A stretch of DNA of 64,000 bases from assembly GCA_039881145.1 (NCBI GenBank), contig JAYKKI010000077.1:870501-934500 (forward strand). The letters run 5' to 3'. This document shows, in pieces, positions 24,371-35,814 of the stretch. Position numbers and translations under genes: made by a program. Source of the stretch: Druceiella hillmani (taxonomy: Eukaryota > Arthropoda > Insecta > Lepidoptera > Hepialidae). The notes beneath the pieces are model-generated. The model had not been told where the DNA came from. It did not search any database and saw nothing but the letters and a program-made list of their open reading frames with translations. The stretch's first letter is position 1, and every line of letters starts with the position of its first letter.

Positions 24371-24771
24371 GCATGTATATCTTTGTGATACAATGATACA
24401 AACAAGAATTTTGAAAACAATCCTTAAACATTCTTCGTGTTGTTTCACAAATCACTCCAGTGTCACTAACGAGCAGAAAATTAATAAAGTAAGCTTATCT
24501 TGTTTCAGGTTTCTTCGCGCTTTCAATCTTTGGAAGGAGCATTTCTTTATGTATTAATACCGTTGCGATCATTAGTGTCCACATTCTTTTAGCCTCAGTA
24601 CTTTATATGGACACTGTAGAACGGTAACAAATAAACAAGAAATGACTTTAAAATTTAGGAAATAAAGCATTGTGTAATGAAGAGGTGTTAAGTTACAAAA
24701 AAATAAGATAAAACCTAATAAAGCAGACTTACAATAGTGATTTCGCGGAGTTCGGCTATGGAAAATGTATA

Positions 24772-24801
24772 AATATATATATATATATATTTTTTTTTTT
24801 T

Positions 24802-24878
<77 letters not shown>
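24772..24878. repeat. compound (TA)n-(T)n-(CA)n-(TA)n microsatellite
   Basis: TA run, T10, ACACAC run and a long TA run in intron 2 of Gr-3. Confidence 0.95.
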
Positions 24879-24881
<3 letters not shown>

Positions 24882-25073
24882 GGGGAGATGTATTATTGGA
24901 ATGTATTTTTGTATAGTTACAGCTTGTGCTTACTCTCAGAACCATCCCTTGTATGTTCTCTTTGTCTGCACATTACATAGGTGCTATTCTTAAATTGTGT
25001 GTCTTATGTGAAGCACTATTTCTTGAAGAAGCGAAAACCATAATTATAACATTATATTTTGATGGCCGTGTCT

Positions 25074-26069
25074 GTGAGTACATAAATTGGTAATCCTTTA
25101 TGCGTGATAGTATTTATTCGAATGCGGTATTTTTTCATTACATTTCGTAAAAATATCAAGGCCAACTATGCGTGTTCTAGGGGCTTACATTTTTTTACAA
25201 ATTCTGAAAACCCATTTAATTAAAATTAAAATTAAAGGTGAAATGAAAAATCAACTACCTACTAAAACATTAATGAAGAAAAAAACCTAGATCTATGCTG
25301 TATTAATTTGAGTCGTCAATTAAAATAGCTGAGATCAAAAATAATACCAAAATCGAATCTGTTATTAACGCATATTCTAAATATTTCACAGCTTTTTTAT
25401 AATTCTAAGTCTTCATAATCGGTGGTCAGTTAGAAAGAAATATATTTTATATAAAACCTATCTTATATAGCAGGTCCAAATTTCTGTTTTAAATAATAAC
25501 ATTTGTTAATGATCATTTAACTTACCTTAAAAACTTTTTAGTTTTCTTTATTATTTAATATGTATGAAACTTTTCAAATAAAGTTAATATTGAAATCGTT
25601 ATAGGTCCTTTCTTGTTAAATTATTTGTTTCCCGTCTCTGAAAAGACAAAGTACATGTCACTTTAAGAATGAAATGTCAAGTCACTTTTTACTAAAAACG
25701 CTTTCATATTCCGAAATTACCTAAACACAGGAAATTAAAATATATTAATGTCTTAAAAGATGTTTAAAGAAACTCCTCCATGAATTGAAATATTAAGAAA
25801 ATAATATAACAAACTTTACAATATATTCTTGTCAATAAAGGAAATATCTAACTTGTTTTTTTGGAAGTGGGTGTGATTACGTATACTTATTCTCTCTTTT
25901 GGAGTGATAACTTAGCTAACGCAAGTCTTCTTTCTATGTTTTAATTCCTCGTTCTCAAGTTGGTGTTTGTGGTATGCCATCTTACCCTAGATATCTAATA
26001 GACGAGAATATTCAATGCCTTCAGCAACTTTACTTTTACTTTCAACCCTAGAAGATTTGATCACGTTTC
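25074..26069. other. 3' flank of Gr-3
   Basis: The last Gr-3 exon (TY-x5-QF) was sought here and not found. Nothing else is recognised. Confidence 0.4.
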
Positions 26070-26390
26070 TGACCTCAGGATGCAGCTTAGATGGATGGAG
26101 ATTTGCGACCAACGCAATTTCCATATTTTTTTACTACTCTATAATATACTAAATAATCCTCAAGTTCCTCTTATCTGTCAGCAAAATTCCCAGCCATTCC
26201 TAGCAATCGCCTGTGTCTACGTTCTGGCAAATTTCTTACGCTCCTTATGCCCAAATATTCCACTTCTTTCTATGAGCATTCGTTCACTGTTCATGCTGCC
26301 AACTTATGGAATAAACCGAATTTTGACATCAGACTTCCACCGTCATTTCTAGCATTCAAAAGACGTCCGAAAAAATAGCTTTCCTTAACT
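26070..26390 (+). mobile_element. 3' end of a LINE reverse-transcriptase ORF
   Basis: Reading in a frame shifted from the long open frame (26080-26352), the stretch NRLCLRSGKFLTLLMPKYST, then SFTVHAANLWNKPN and FDIRLPPSFLAFKRRPKK, resembles the C-terminus common to many non-LTR retrotransposons (RLRSGRxF...SFxVxAAxLWNxLP...S...FKxxLK). The upstream portion (about 26000-26160) is too decayed to read. Only the terminal ~100 residues are recognisable, consistent with a 5'-truncated insertion. Confidence 0.5.
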
Positions 26391-26471
26391 TTAGTTTAAA
26401 AATTCTACTTCCTTTCATATCTCACTTCCTTTAATTCTTCTCATTAACCATTCTTCCCCTCAATCCAAATC

Positions 26472-27080
26472 TAAAAAAATAGAGAAATGTAAATGTTTTA
26501 CCTATTATACCTTCTGTAGGCATAAAATTATGGGGAATGTTTTAAAAATTCTGATATCTAGTATCGTCGTTATATTTTCTTTCAACTTTTGTATGGGATG
26601 CTAAAAACCCACATTTTCTAAAAAAATAACATAAAATTTTTAGAAAAAGCGTTGCTTGCTTGCGTAAGGCCTGTAGAGGTGCGAGAATATAATGTTTAAT
26701 ATTGCATTTCTTTTTTTATCTTTGACAACCATACAAATATAAATTTCACTGTAATTAGGGTGATGACATATTTGAAGATCATCACCATTTAAATTATTAT
26801 TTGATGAACGGTTCTTTAAGACGGGGTCTATAAAAAGCAAAAATTTAGTTGGAAAAGAGTAAAGTGTAGGACATGGGCAATAAGATAAATTGACTCTTGA
26901 ACATTTTTACGTAAAAATATATATAAAATTGCAATCAATAAAGAGAGACCAAAACAGGGTTGCGCGATAAAGAGTCTATCTGAAATCCTTCTTATCTTTA
27001 AGTAGTGTAGCAACGTAGCGATCAATAATTTATATATATTTAAAACAGAAATTAAGTACTCAGTTTATGAAAATTTTACT
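26472..27080. repeat. left arm of a ~600-bp inverted repeat
   Basis: This block matches the reverse complement of about 29411-30010 almost throughout, with scattered substitutions and small indels. Examples are AGAAGGATTTCAGATAGA with its partner, GGACATGGGCAATAAGATAA with its partner, and GGTGATGACATATTTGAAGA with its partner. Neither arm contains a recognised protein. Both carry broken frames around FNLQICHHPNYSEIYI. Confidence 0.85.
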
Positions 27081-29034
27081 TGGTATTTACTACAACACCA
27101 AATCTTACTGTGATGTTCCAGTTTTATTTCATAAAAAACAAGGCTTAATATTAAAACTTGCAGCCAATGCTTATATCGGCGTATCTTGTAGATTCACTAG
27201 GATACTGCAAACGGCTAATACACGTACGTACGTGTGACGTACAAATCAATATACCTCAATATGATATGCAGTTGCAATGCTTGAAAAGGTATTTATTCGT
27301 TAATTCATATTAATAAGGTAAAATTATTATATTTTAATAACAGAAATACTACATTTTACGTTACTTGTTTAAATTTCTCGTGACACATTGTAGCATTATC
27401 GAGTATATGATGAATTGCGTGAATAATTATCCACACAATTAATTTGTTTGTGCTATGATACGTCACGTCAGTGAATAAAAATCACGTTGCGGTATTACAT
27501 GTTTTTATTTTATTTTAATTTTAATGTCTTTGTTAAATTATCAAAAATAACGCTGAAATAAGTTATTTCTTTTCAAATTGTAATAATTCAAATAAAACTA
27601 CAGACATGTTTTATTAAATTACATCGAAATTAATAATTATAAAAAAATTGATTTTTTATGTGTAATTTTAATCCTTCATACGTCATCTTGGCGTTCTTCG
27701 AAGCAATTGTCTTAGGTTCATTGCTTTTCTTGTTTTATGTAATTTTATAAACGCATTCTTATCTTAAACCACGTCAATTAATAATACATACAGAGCTTGA
27801 ATCATTTAAAGAGTTCTAAATATAATGGCGAAGAACCGGGTTTCTACTGAGAAATGCATTACTTTTTTTCCCAGTGATTTGGTCAATGTTGGTATATTTT
27901 TAGTACTATGACTTTAACCATGTGGATAATCGGTTATTAATTTTTCAAAACATATTGACTACTACTTATATGCTAAAAATAGGGCAGTGTATTTTTAGTT
28001 AATACTTCAGGCATATCTATGTTACGACAGGTTTTAAATAATTTTAATAAGTGTATTGTTAAATTTTAATTAACAAGAACGTAATTTTTAACATAATGAC
28101 TGTTATACAAAATATGTGGTCTCCTTTTATCTTAATCTCAAATAATATTTTAACATGGGATACATTCATTTATTCAGCCCTACTTCCATGGATGCAGATA
28201 ATGAGAAAACAACTTTGCTTAATATCGTTTGGATATTATTGAAATTATCATAATAGTTATAGATATAAAATAAGTTTTGTTAAGCCAAGAACGCAGGAAT
28301 GATAGGAAGTTTTAAGGTTTTTGACAAAGTTAGAATATAGAATACTAATGAATAGGGGATCAGTCTTTAATTGCAATTCTGATGGATATTAAAAAAAATG
28401 GATATTGAATATATATTGTCGTTAATTTTGTAGGAATTCATTTTCACAACTAAATGGATCAGCGTGATGTAGTATTATTTTTGCTTTATTTAAATTCTTT
28501 ACCACGACGTAGGTTTCGTAGTATGTCAACATCTTCCGGTGGGCAATTTGGAAAGATCAATCTCTTATCAATCTCTATATGTTTGCTAATTGTCCACGTG
28601 AAGATGTTGTCATACAATGAAACGTAGGTCGTGGTAAAGAATTTAAATAAAGTAGAAATAATGCCACATCACCTAATTTCATTTATTTATCGTTTTGAAA
28701 ATATTTAATATTAATAAATAAGACCAAATAATAAAAAATATTTTCATTGAAATACAAACCAAATAACTAACAAAATAATAAAGCAACATTAAAGGTTCCA
28801 AAGCAAAAAAACTAAGCATCAAGGTGTATTATAAAATAATCCAGTAATTCGCGTTTAGATCCCTAAAGGTAAATTGTATTCAATAATTTCTGTAGTTTAT
28901 TAAGTGGCTGGCAATGTTAATTAATTCAATAAATAAAATTTAATGTAAGACAAAATTGTTATAATTAATTACGTTCTCGATTTCTTTTCAAAATTCACAG
29001 AAATTAAGTTTTATATATTGTCAATAGATTTAAA
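27081..29034. other. spacer between the inverted arms
   Basis: AT-rich sequence containing the MITE-like hairpin at 28464-28672. No other gene is recognised. Confidence 0.4.
28464..28672. mobile_element. MITE-like element with ~80-bp terminal inverted repeats
   Basis: The left arm (GTGATGT then ATTATTT, with TAAATTCTTTACCACGAC) and the right arm (GTCGTGGTAAAGAATTTA then AAATAAT, with ACATCAC) are reverse complements with a handful of mismatches over about 80 bases. They flank a centre of roughly 50 bases. There is no coding capacity. The structure is that of a non-autonomous DNA transposon or fold-back element. A clear target duplication was not found. Confidence 0.75.
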
Positions 29035-29358
29035 ATGCATCTGTTTATCATGTTGCTTTGTTTTGTTACCATTACTAATGTGCAAAGTTTTATGACTAAT
29101 ATCTTAAGTGTTTTCACTTATAGAATTAAAATTAAAATAGGGTATTTTATCATTTTTATTGTAATATTTTGTTTGTCACAATGATCTATGCAGCATGTGC
29201 TTGACTTCTACAGAGGTGAAGTCCAAAGAGGTACAAATTTTAAAGATTTTACTTAAATTATCACCATTTTTATTTAAGCTCTCACTTCAACTATATAATC
29301 TTTAATGGCATCCAAATACACAACGCTCGTATTAGTTCATGGCTTTAGCTCGATGTAA
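29035..29358 (+). pseudogene. possible secreted lipase-like relic
   Basis: A 50-codon frame at 29035 starts with a signal-peptide-like MHLFIMLLCFVTITNVQS. About 250 bases downstream one reads DFYRGEVQRGTNFKDF and then ASKYTTLVLVHGFSSM before a stop. The pattern YRGE-x(n)-LVHGF resembles the oxyanion-loop region of insect neutral (pancreatic-type) lipases, where LVHGF/LIHG precedes the catalytic domain. The pieces are in different frames, the GxSxG nucleophile region is absent and a stop follows the HGF motif. At best this is a fragment or pseudogene. The similarity rests on short motifs and may be coincidental. Confidence 0.35.
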
Positions 29359-29410
29359 TTAAACTTTCAGTTTTAGTCAAGCATTTAATTTTTTCTCTAG
29401 TTTATAGTTA

Positions 29411-30010
29411 GATTTTCATAAACTTACTTTCTGTTTTAAATATATATAAATTATTGATCGGTACGTTGCTATACTACTTAAAGATAAGAAGGATTTCAGA
29501 TAGACACTTTGTCCCGCAACCCTGTTTTGGTCTCCCTATATTTATTGCAAATATATATTTTTATGTAAAAATGTTCAAAAGTCAATTTATCTTATTGCCC
29601 ATGTCCTACACTTTACTCTTTTCCAACTAAATTTTTGCTTTTTATAGACTCTGTCTTAAAGAACCGTTCTTCAAATAATAATGTAAATGGCATCACCATT
29701 TAAATCTTCAAATATGTCATCACCCTAATTACAGTGAAATTTATATTTGTATTTTTGTCAAAGATAAAAAAATAAATTCAATTTTAAACATTGTGTTCTT
29801 GTACCTCTACGGGCCTTACGTAAGTAAGCAACGCTTTTTCTAAAAATGTTACCTAAATATTTTCGAAAATATCGGTTGTTAGTATCCTATACAAAACCTG
29901 AAAGAAAACTATAACGATGATACTGGTTATCAGAATTTTTAAAATATTCCCCTTAATGTTATGTCTACAGAAGGTATAATTGGTAAAATATTTACATTTC
30001 TCTATTTTTG
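29411..30010. repeat. right arm of the ~600-bp inverted repeat
   Basis: Reverse-complement partner of 26472-27080. The outer limits of the arms are near ACATTTCTCTATTTTT on this side. Confidence 0.85.
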
Positions 30011-31099
30011 AAGCCAATTTTCTCGGAAATAATGTGACATAGACACTTGGCATAGTAATAAATCTAATGAACCTACATATATTAACTCGAACTTTTTAAA
30101 AACATTTGTATATAAATTGGAAAGGAAGTAAATAAAGGTCTTAAACATTTTTTTTTCTCATTTTGTACATCCTCTGGAATACACTGATCAAAAAAATTGC
30201 CCATTTCAAAATTTGTCGAGAGGAATAGAAGTTTTTTTTTCACCTCTTAAATCGCATGTTTAAAAAGACATTCTAATAAATATGCAAAATCGTAACATTC
30301 TACCCACTTATTTCCTATACTATTGAGTCAAAAAACATGAAAAAACAGGGTTACTAAAATGTGATTACAAGATTACAGGAAAACTGTAGATTTATTTAAT
30401 TTTTTCACACGGTAAAAAGCAGATATAAGTCATGATGTAAAAACAATGTAAAAGTTTGATGCTAATTAGACTTGTATTGATAGTTCGAGTATTGAGATAT
30501 ATACATATTTATTAAAACGATGATGCTAAATATATCAATAATGATGCTAAACAAAATGATAGTAATAATTTAACAATAATTATAAAGAAATAATAGGAAT
30601 ACAAAATTACAAATTAACATTCATTATTTGAAGCGCATAGCTTAAAATTGAAATAACAACAACGATATAGAAAACGACAGGAATAATTCAAGATCAATAA
30701 TAGAAAACGTCAAAAACCATCATGACAAGAGTATGGTGGCACAAATAATTATGATTTAAACAATAATTAATAAAGTGAATACAAGAATTCAGAGTTAAAA
30801 TTAATTAATTATTTTTATTAAGGGGTTACCCCTGAAACAATATTCTAGAAATGGACAATTTATAATGGGATGACGAACTAGCTGAAACGTCGGCAGAATA
30901 GAACAGCTTCGTCATAAAGTCGGGGCAGTCTTCGTCATAAGGTCGGGCGAATACCGACGTTAGTACGAACTATAGGAAGATGAATGTGTGTAGAGCTGCA
31001 TGTAGACCTCTCGGGTATTAGAAGTTGCAATCGGCACATAATACCTGAACTGTCGTGTCGATTATGATAAATATTTTATAACATTGTTGCTCCTAATTT
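30011..31099. other. intergenic, nothing recognised
   Basis: AT-rich with small AATAAT-rich stretches (30500-30800). The 30830-31030 part is more GC-balanced (GTCGGGGCAG, GTCGGGCGAA) and may be old transposon sequence, but I cannot identify it. Confidence 0.4.
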
Positions 31100-31350
31100 A
31101 ACACATGTATAGTGTATGTATTATAATAGCAAATCTTCTTTAGCATGGTCCCTTTTGGTGTCTTAAAACAATATTGTAATACAGTCTTTGTATCCGCTCA
31201 ATCATACCAAAATAGGTGACATAATAGGCACCCCAGATTACAACAGCATACTCAAATTAAGATCGAACAATCGCCGTACAAACGAATGTTATGGGTTCTC
31301 ATCTCCCTGGAGAGGCTTTGGCAATTCTTAACATGAAACTAATTCTGTAT
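31100..31350 (-). mobile_element. LINE reverse-transcriptase C-terminal fragment
   Basis: On the - strand one reads, with a stop in between, TFVCTAIVRS followed by FEYAVVIWGAYYVTYFGMIE and RIQRLYYN. This corresponds to the conserved post-RT segment of non-LTR elements (LV-RPILEYAS-VVW-x(n)-IERIQRRF). The flanking sequence carries stops in all frames, so only a short relic remains. No tail or target duplication was found. Confidence 0.6.
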
Positions 31351-32059
31351 CACAACTGCTAAATCCAGTCACTAAGAAGGATGGGAAAAAAGCGACCAAC
31401 AACCCCCCCGTCTACGTAGTTTTCACCACGCTAAGTACAAAAATCAGTTCTAAAGAATGAAAAAAACTTGGAAAGTAGTAACATGTATATAAAGGAAGAG
31501 TCGTTACCTAAAATTATGGAAATAAAACAATTGAATATACAAAAACAAGAACAGACAGAAATGAGAAAAGTTGAGTTTATAAAGCATAAAAACTCATAAT
31601 TAAACAAAAAGTAGTCGAAAATAATAATAAAAGCGGCTTCTATAGCAATCGCCGCTCCAAGTCTCTCCAGTGGAACTAATAAAGTAAACAAACTTCAAAG
31701 CAACACCGACCAGGATAATGAAATACATAAAAAATATAAAACACCTAATAATACAATGCTTCCTTTTGTAACACCGAAAACTAAGTAGTTCAGACTTTTT
31801 TGAAAAAATATTTATGAACCAAATTCTCCTTTAAACACATTTAAAAAAGAAATATTGTGACTTTTCTCCCAAAATGGTTTTAAGCTTTCAAATCCGGGGT
31901 TTACACCAACATTCAGTTTTGTATGTCACTTGGTTTAGATTTTTGAAGGCTATAACAGAAAGTCTTACACCGAGTAAGACTGTAAGTGTTTGGTTGTCAT
32001 GAAACAATAAAAGTGTTACTAAGAAAATACATAATTATTTCTCTCTAAACACAGACAGT

Positions 32060-32720
32060 TAGAACGATTCATATGATTATCACCTGTGTAATAATGCTAA
32101 CGTATCATTATTAAATACGTTACTATACTATGTAAATACAGACAGATATATTTATTAATATGATTACCACATAAATATATATTAACATTATAGCGTTAAT
32201 ATATATTTATTAAAAACGTTTCTATACTAGGTAAATACAAATAGTTAGGTTTATTCATATGATTATCACCTGTGCTATAATGCTAACGTATAATTATTAA
32301 ATACGTTACTATACTATGTAAATACAGACAGATTTATTAATATGATTACCATATATGCTATAATGGTAATATATATTTATTAAAAACGTTTCTATACTAG
32401 GTAAATACAAATAGTTAGATTTATTCATATGATTATCACCTGTGCTATAATGCTAACGTATAATTATGAAATACGTTACTATACTATGTAAATACAGACA
32501 GTTAGATTTTTTAATATGATTACCATATATGCTATAATGTTAATATATATTTATTAAAAACATTTCTATACTAGGTAAATTAAAATAGTTAGATTTATTC
32601 ATATGATTATCACCTGTGGAATAATGCTGACCTATAATTATCAAGTTTGTTGCTATGCTAAGTAAATACAAACAGATCGATTTATATGATTATTACCTGT
32701 GATATAATGATAATTTATAA
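32060..32720. repeat. satellite-like tandem array with dimeric period
   Basis: The phrase ATATGATTATCACCTGTG recurs at about 32072, 32257, 32427 and 32601, with a diverged copy near 32684. The intervals are near 170-185 and then 83 bases. Between them sits a related half-unit (ATATGATTACCAYATAWATG type) followed by TATACTAGGTAAATACAAAT or TATACTATGTAAATACAGAC. The array is therefore built of ~85-bp monomers of two types alternating in a ~172-bp dimer, with about seven to eight monomers. No coding sequence is present. Confidence 0.85.
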
Positions 32721-33443
32721 TTACCAAGTATATTAACTATGCTAATATCCAGTTCGTTTGATGCATTTCAAACCAATATATTAAATTTGTCATTTAAATA
32801 CATTTCCTCAGTTTTTAACTTTCTGCTACGTAATTAGAAACAATTACAGGCAAGTTTATTTTACAAATAATTTTCAAAATATTTTTCACTTACTTTTTAT
32901 ATTTCAGATGAAACAAAGTAAACAGCTTAAACAACATATAAAACAAAACAAAACAAGACATATATTATTCACTCCAAACATAACGAAATATGCATGTTGT
33001 TACGATATAAAATATAATTAAATACATTTTCATCAATAATACACAATTATGGGAAATATTGGTATTATTCCTAAAAATAATTAATATATCTTCTATAATA
33101 GAAAAATGTAAAATTATTTTAAAAATGTAAATTCCATAAAATGCTAATTGATAAATATTTATGTTCATTCACAAAATAATGAGTTAATTATTGAAATTAC
33201 TTTCAAACATCACCATTAATTAATTTTAATTGAAGTTTATAAAATCATTAAAATTTATACATAAAAATTTCGCTTTTAAAAAACTATTGAACATTTAGAG
33301 CGCTTTAAAAATATTAAATATTCTGTACAAACAAATACGTAGTTGACGCCTCTGGAAGTTTGTTGTCCACTGTTTTAATTTTAACTGCTAGTATCAAAAT
33401 TTTCCTACATTCGTTTTAACTTATTTCAACAAAAAAAGCTTAA
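32721..33443. other. 3' flank of Gr-4
   Basis: AT-rich, with no gene recognised. The open frame 33168-32965 (-) has no recognisable domain. Confidence 0.4.
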
Positions 33444-35343
33444 TTAAAAACTTTCATAATTTAAATTAATGAACTGAATAGCCACTACCATATATGTTAT
33501 GGTAATTTCCACAAAGCTGAGGAGCAGAGAAGCGCGGAGATTGAGCATATGAAATACATTGAACTGACCCAGCTCGCTTGCTTTTATGAAATCTTGTATT
33601 GACATCAAGTGATTGCGAACTTTAGAAGCTGTAAAGTAATATGAGTTATTAATATGTAACGCAGGTCATGAGACTTATTTTTAATTAATGTGTCGACTTG
33701 TAAATTAACTATCAATACTAGATATCAAACCAAATGGTCAATTAATTTAAGTAGGTAGATTATTTCAAAAAACTTTATACCTAGTTACATTAATCGAACA
33801 TTTGGTTTGATATTTAGAACCGTTAATTAAACTACGACAAACCCACGACATCCTCCAAGCCTCCAAGTTAGTACGAGTATATTATTTATTAAAATACTCA
33901 CGAATACTGTTGTCAGCACACAATCTTGTCAAGCAGTTGTTGGTCTTTTTTATTTCCAAAAACATGTCTTCACATAAGATGCATATAAAAACTAAATATG
34001 TTAAATGGTGTATCGGCCAATATAAATTAACTATAAATGGTAGCGGTTCAGGATTCTGTAAGGTCAGAGAGAATTGCTTAAATTTATGAATGCGGGCGGT
34101 ACTATTATGAGAGAGTTGTACAACAGTAAAGGTTTGTGATTCATATTTCAAACAGCTTCAAATATTTATTCGTATCTCGTGAAGTCGGAACGTCTTAAAT
34201 AAACACCTCAAAATTACCCAGTAATATAATTACTTTATACTTATTTATAAAATAAATGTAAAGATATTATATTCTTGATTCTTTAGTAACCAAAATTATA
34301 TCACCATACATACTATTGCCTATAAACGTTCACAAAAAAACATAGCTAATATAACTTACGGAATATTTTACAACAATAAATAGGAGAAAAATGTAGCCTA
34401 AGACCAACATGAAGGTGATGATAAACGTGAACATAAGCTGAAACACAAAAAAAATGTTTAAAATATATGGCATATGAATATTTGCTCATATAATTGAAAC
34501 GAAAAAAATTAAATAATTTCATACCTGAATTTGAAATATTTTATTAAAATGACTGCAGAGGCGCATCAAAAGTAAAACAAAGTTTGACAAGTTATGGACA
34601 CTTTTGTTTTTCAACGGCAAGTTAAGTTTGTAAAGAATATCCTCCGAATGATTTGTCGTACATAGATTGACGACGGAAATATTTTGTGGTATGGTATTTT
34701 TTCTTAAGTTTGTATTTTCTAGAAATTTATTAATTAATTTTACACGTCTTTTGATACTGCAAATGAGCAGACAGAAAAGAATTATTTCCAAATCATAAGT
34801 CATTCCACGAATGAAACCAGCCAAAAAAGGTTCGAATACCACACCTGAATCGGATAAGGTGAACCTGACGAAGAGAGTATTAATAATTTTAAAAACTGCA
34901 ATTAGCACCACAGCCAAAACAACTGCCATTTTATTTCTTATTTTATCAATTAGAAACAATTCCCGCCTATAGACTGGCTCAAAAAGTTGGTCGACTTCAT
35001 CAAAATAAACAAACAAGTGATTCACCGACATCTGCCCCCAAAATATATTGAGACATATTAGGTAAGAGGCGTATATATATTCAATAAATTTTATTAGATA
35101 TAACATAATGAAGCGTGTACCAGGATTAAGGCGAAATAGCTCTTCAAGAAAAAAAAATTGTAATAATATAAAAATTATAAAACTGTAGACAACTTGAACT
35201 TTCGATGAAAACTTCCAGATATTTTTAAACTTTTTGAATACACCAAATATGGCTTGAACTTTTAATATAGGACGGAGTGTAATTTCGAATGACATGTCCT
35301 GATAATTTTTACGGAGCACAGTAACCTTATTTTGTGCTTGCAT
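33444..35343 (-). CDS. Gr-4: intact gustatory receptor, four exons, 411 residues
   Basis: An insect gustatory receptor, a seven-helix ligand-gated cation channel of taste-neuron membranes (ligand unknown). Exons on the - strand are 35343-34525 (273 codons), 34437-34360 (26 codons), 34055-33902 (51 codons +1) and 33628-33444 (60 codons + stop). Junctions are CAG|GTATGA to TTTCAG, TCC|GTAAGT to TTACAG, and a phase-1 GTGAGT to TTTACAG, all canonical. Exon 1 carries ITLRPILKVQAIFGVF (family N-terminus), TM1-4 and the second-loop motif FEPFLAGFIRGMTYDLEIIL. Exon 2 is TM5 (FTFIITFMLVLGYIFLLFIV). Exon 3 has LVFICILCEDMFLEIKKTNN. Exon 4 ends with TYMVVAIQF, an exact TY-x5-QF signature. Length is normal for the family. 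The start could also be the second Met (residue 17). No frame break is present. It is the only intact member seen in the window. Confidence 0.9.
33722..33813. repeat. inverted repeat in Gr-4 intron 3
   Basis: ATATCAAACCAAATG (33722-33736) and CATTTGGTTTGATAT (33799-33813) are exact complements. Weaker pairing continues inward (GTCAATTAAT against ATTAATCGAA). It lies between exons 3 and 4 of Gr-4 and may be a small MITE. Confidence 0.7.
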
Positions 35344-35701
35344 TTTAAACGTTTACTTCGCGGTAAAACCAATTCAATGACAAACGACTTAGCGTAGTAT
35401 ATATGAAATGGAAAATGTCCCTTTACACGGTAATCATTATTTAGGAAAGGAGACATTCATCAGTTCTATTTTTACGTAAATACAAAACGAATTAATCCAA
35501 ACAAAAGAATTACGTCAAAATGAATAACATCAATAACCAATACAATAAGAAAAGCAATTTCACATTAGAACACTAAAAATAAGTAAATGATGTTAATGTA
35601 ACGTTTAGCTAATAATACTTATTATTAGAAATGTATTTTCGAGCATGGTATCAAGGGTGAGCACGGTCTCAAAGGCAACATACATTTTTTCTGTTACTGA
35701 G

Positions 35702-35737
35702 TCAAGTTGTTTTAAATAAATTATTAAAACAACTTGA
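35702..35737. repeat. 14-bp hairpin upstream of Gr-4
   Basis: TCAAGTTGTTTTAA (35702-35715) pairs exactly with TTAAAACAACTTGA (35724-35737) around 8 nt. Confidence 0.8.
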
Positions 35738-35753
35738 TCCAGCAAGACCAATC

Positions 35754-35814
35754 AATATCGTAACAATCGATACTGTAACGAGAATTCCGTTACAGTATCG
35801 ATTGTTACGATATT
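35754..35814. repeat. perfect 27-bp hairpin upstream of Gr-4
   Basis: Arms 35754-35780 and 35788-35814 are exact reverse complements around the 7-nt loop AGAATTC. Each arm contains ATCGTAACAATCGATACTGT. Together with the adjacent 14-bp hairpin it lies about 360-470 bp upstream of the Gr-4 start codon. It could be a transposon terminus pair, a hairpin RNA precursor or a recent snap-back duplication. Confidence 0.85.

Larger units (their letters stand above)
23145..25073 (+). pseudogene. Gr-3: gustatory receptor pseudogene
   Basis: A third gustatory receptor (7tm_7). Exon 1 (about 23145-23849) shows the ID box YHFDQIDGKFKVINRNT, TM3 SILLAVYATLIFSVNCCIIN, then in a second frame TM4 DWELIVFSFIISIHKPIKII, and in a third frame YSLSDFFVDVGETCKRVND ending CKVQ before GTCGGT. 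Exon 2 (23966-24043) is 26 codons, MLFSLILIFVGIIVTIYMVL, with a GTAAGC donor. Its acceptor reads TTTTACAT instead of an AG. Exon 3 (24923-25073) follows TAGTTACAG and holds LCVLCEALFLEEAKT with a phase-1 GTGAGT donor. No in-frame start codon, two frame breaks (one at a TAAAAAT run), a lost acceptor and no final exon make this a pseudogene. Exon lengths of 78 and 151 nt match Gr-2 exactly. Confidence 0.8.

Noticed and set aside
24157..24455. Three - strand open frames rich in Pro, Ser, Phe and Leu
   Set aside because: They are the complement of the polypurine tract, without a domain or start context.
32060..32720. CRISPR-like regular repeats
   Set aside because: Repeats and intervening parts both belong to a drifting satellite; there are no unique spacers and the context is eukaryotic.
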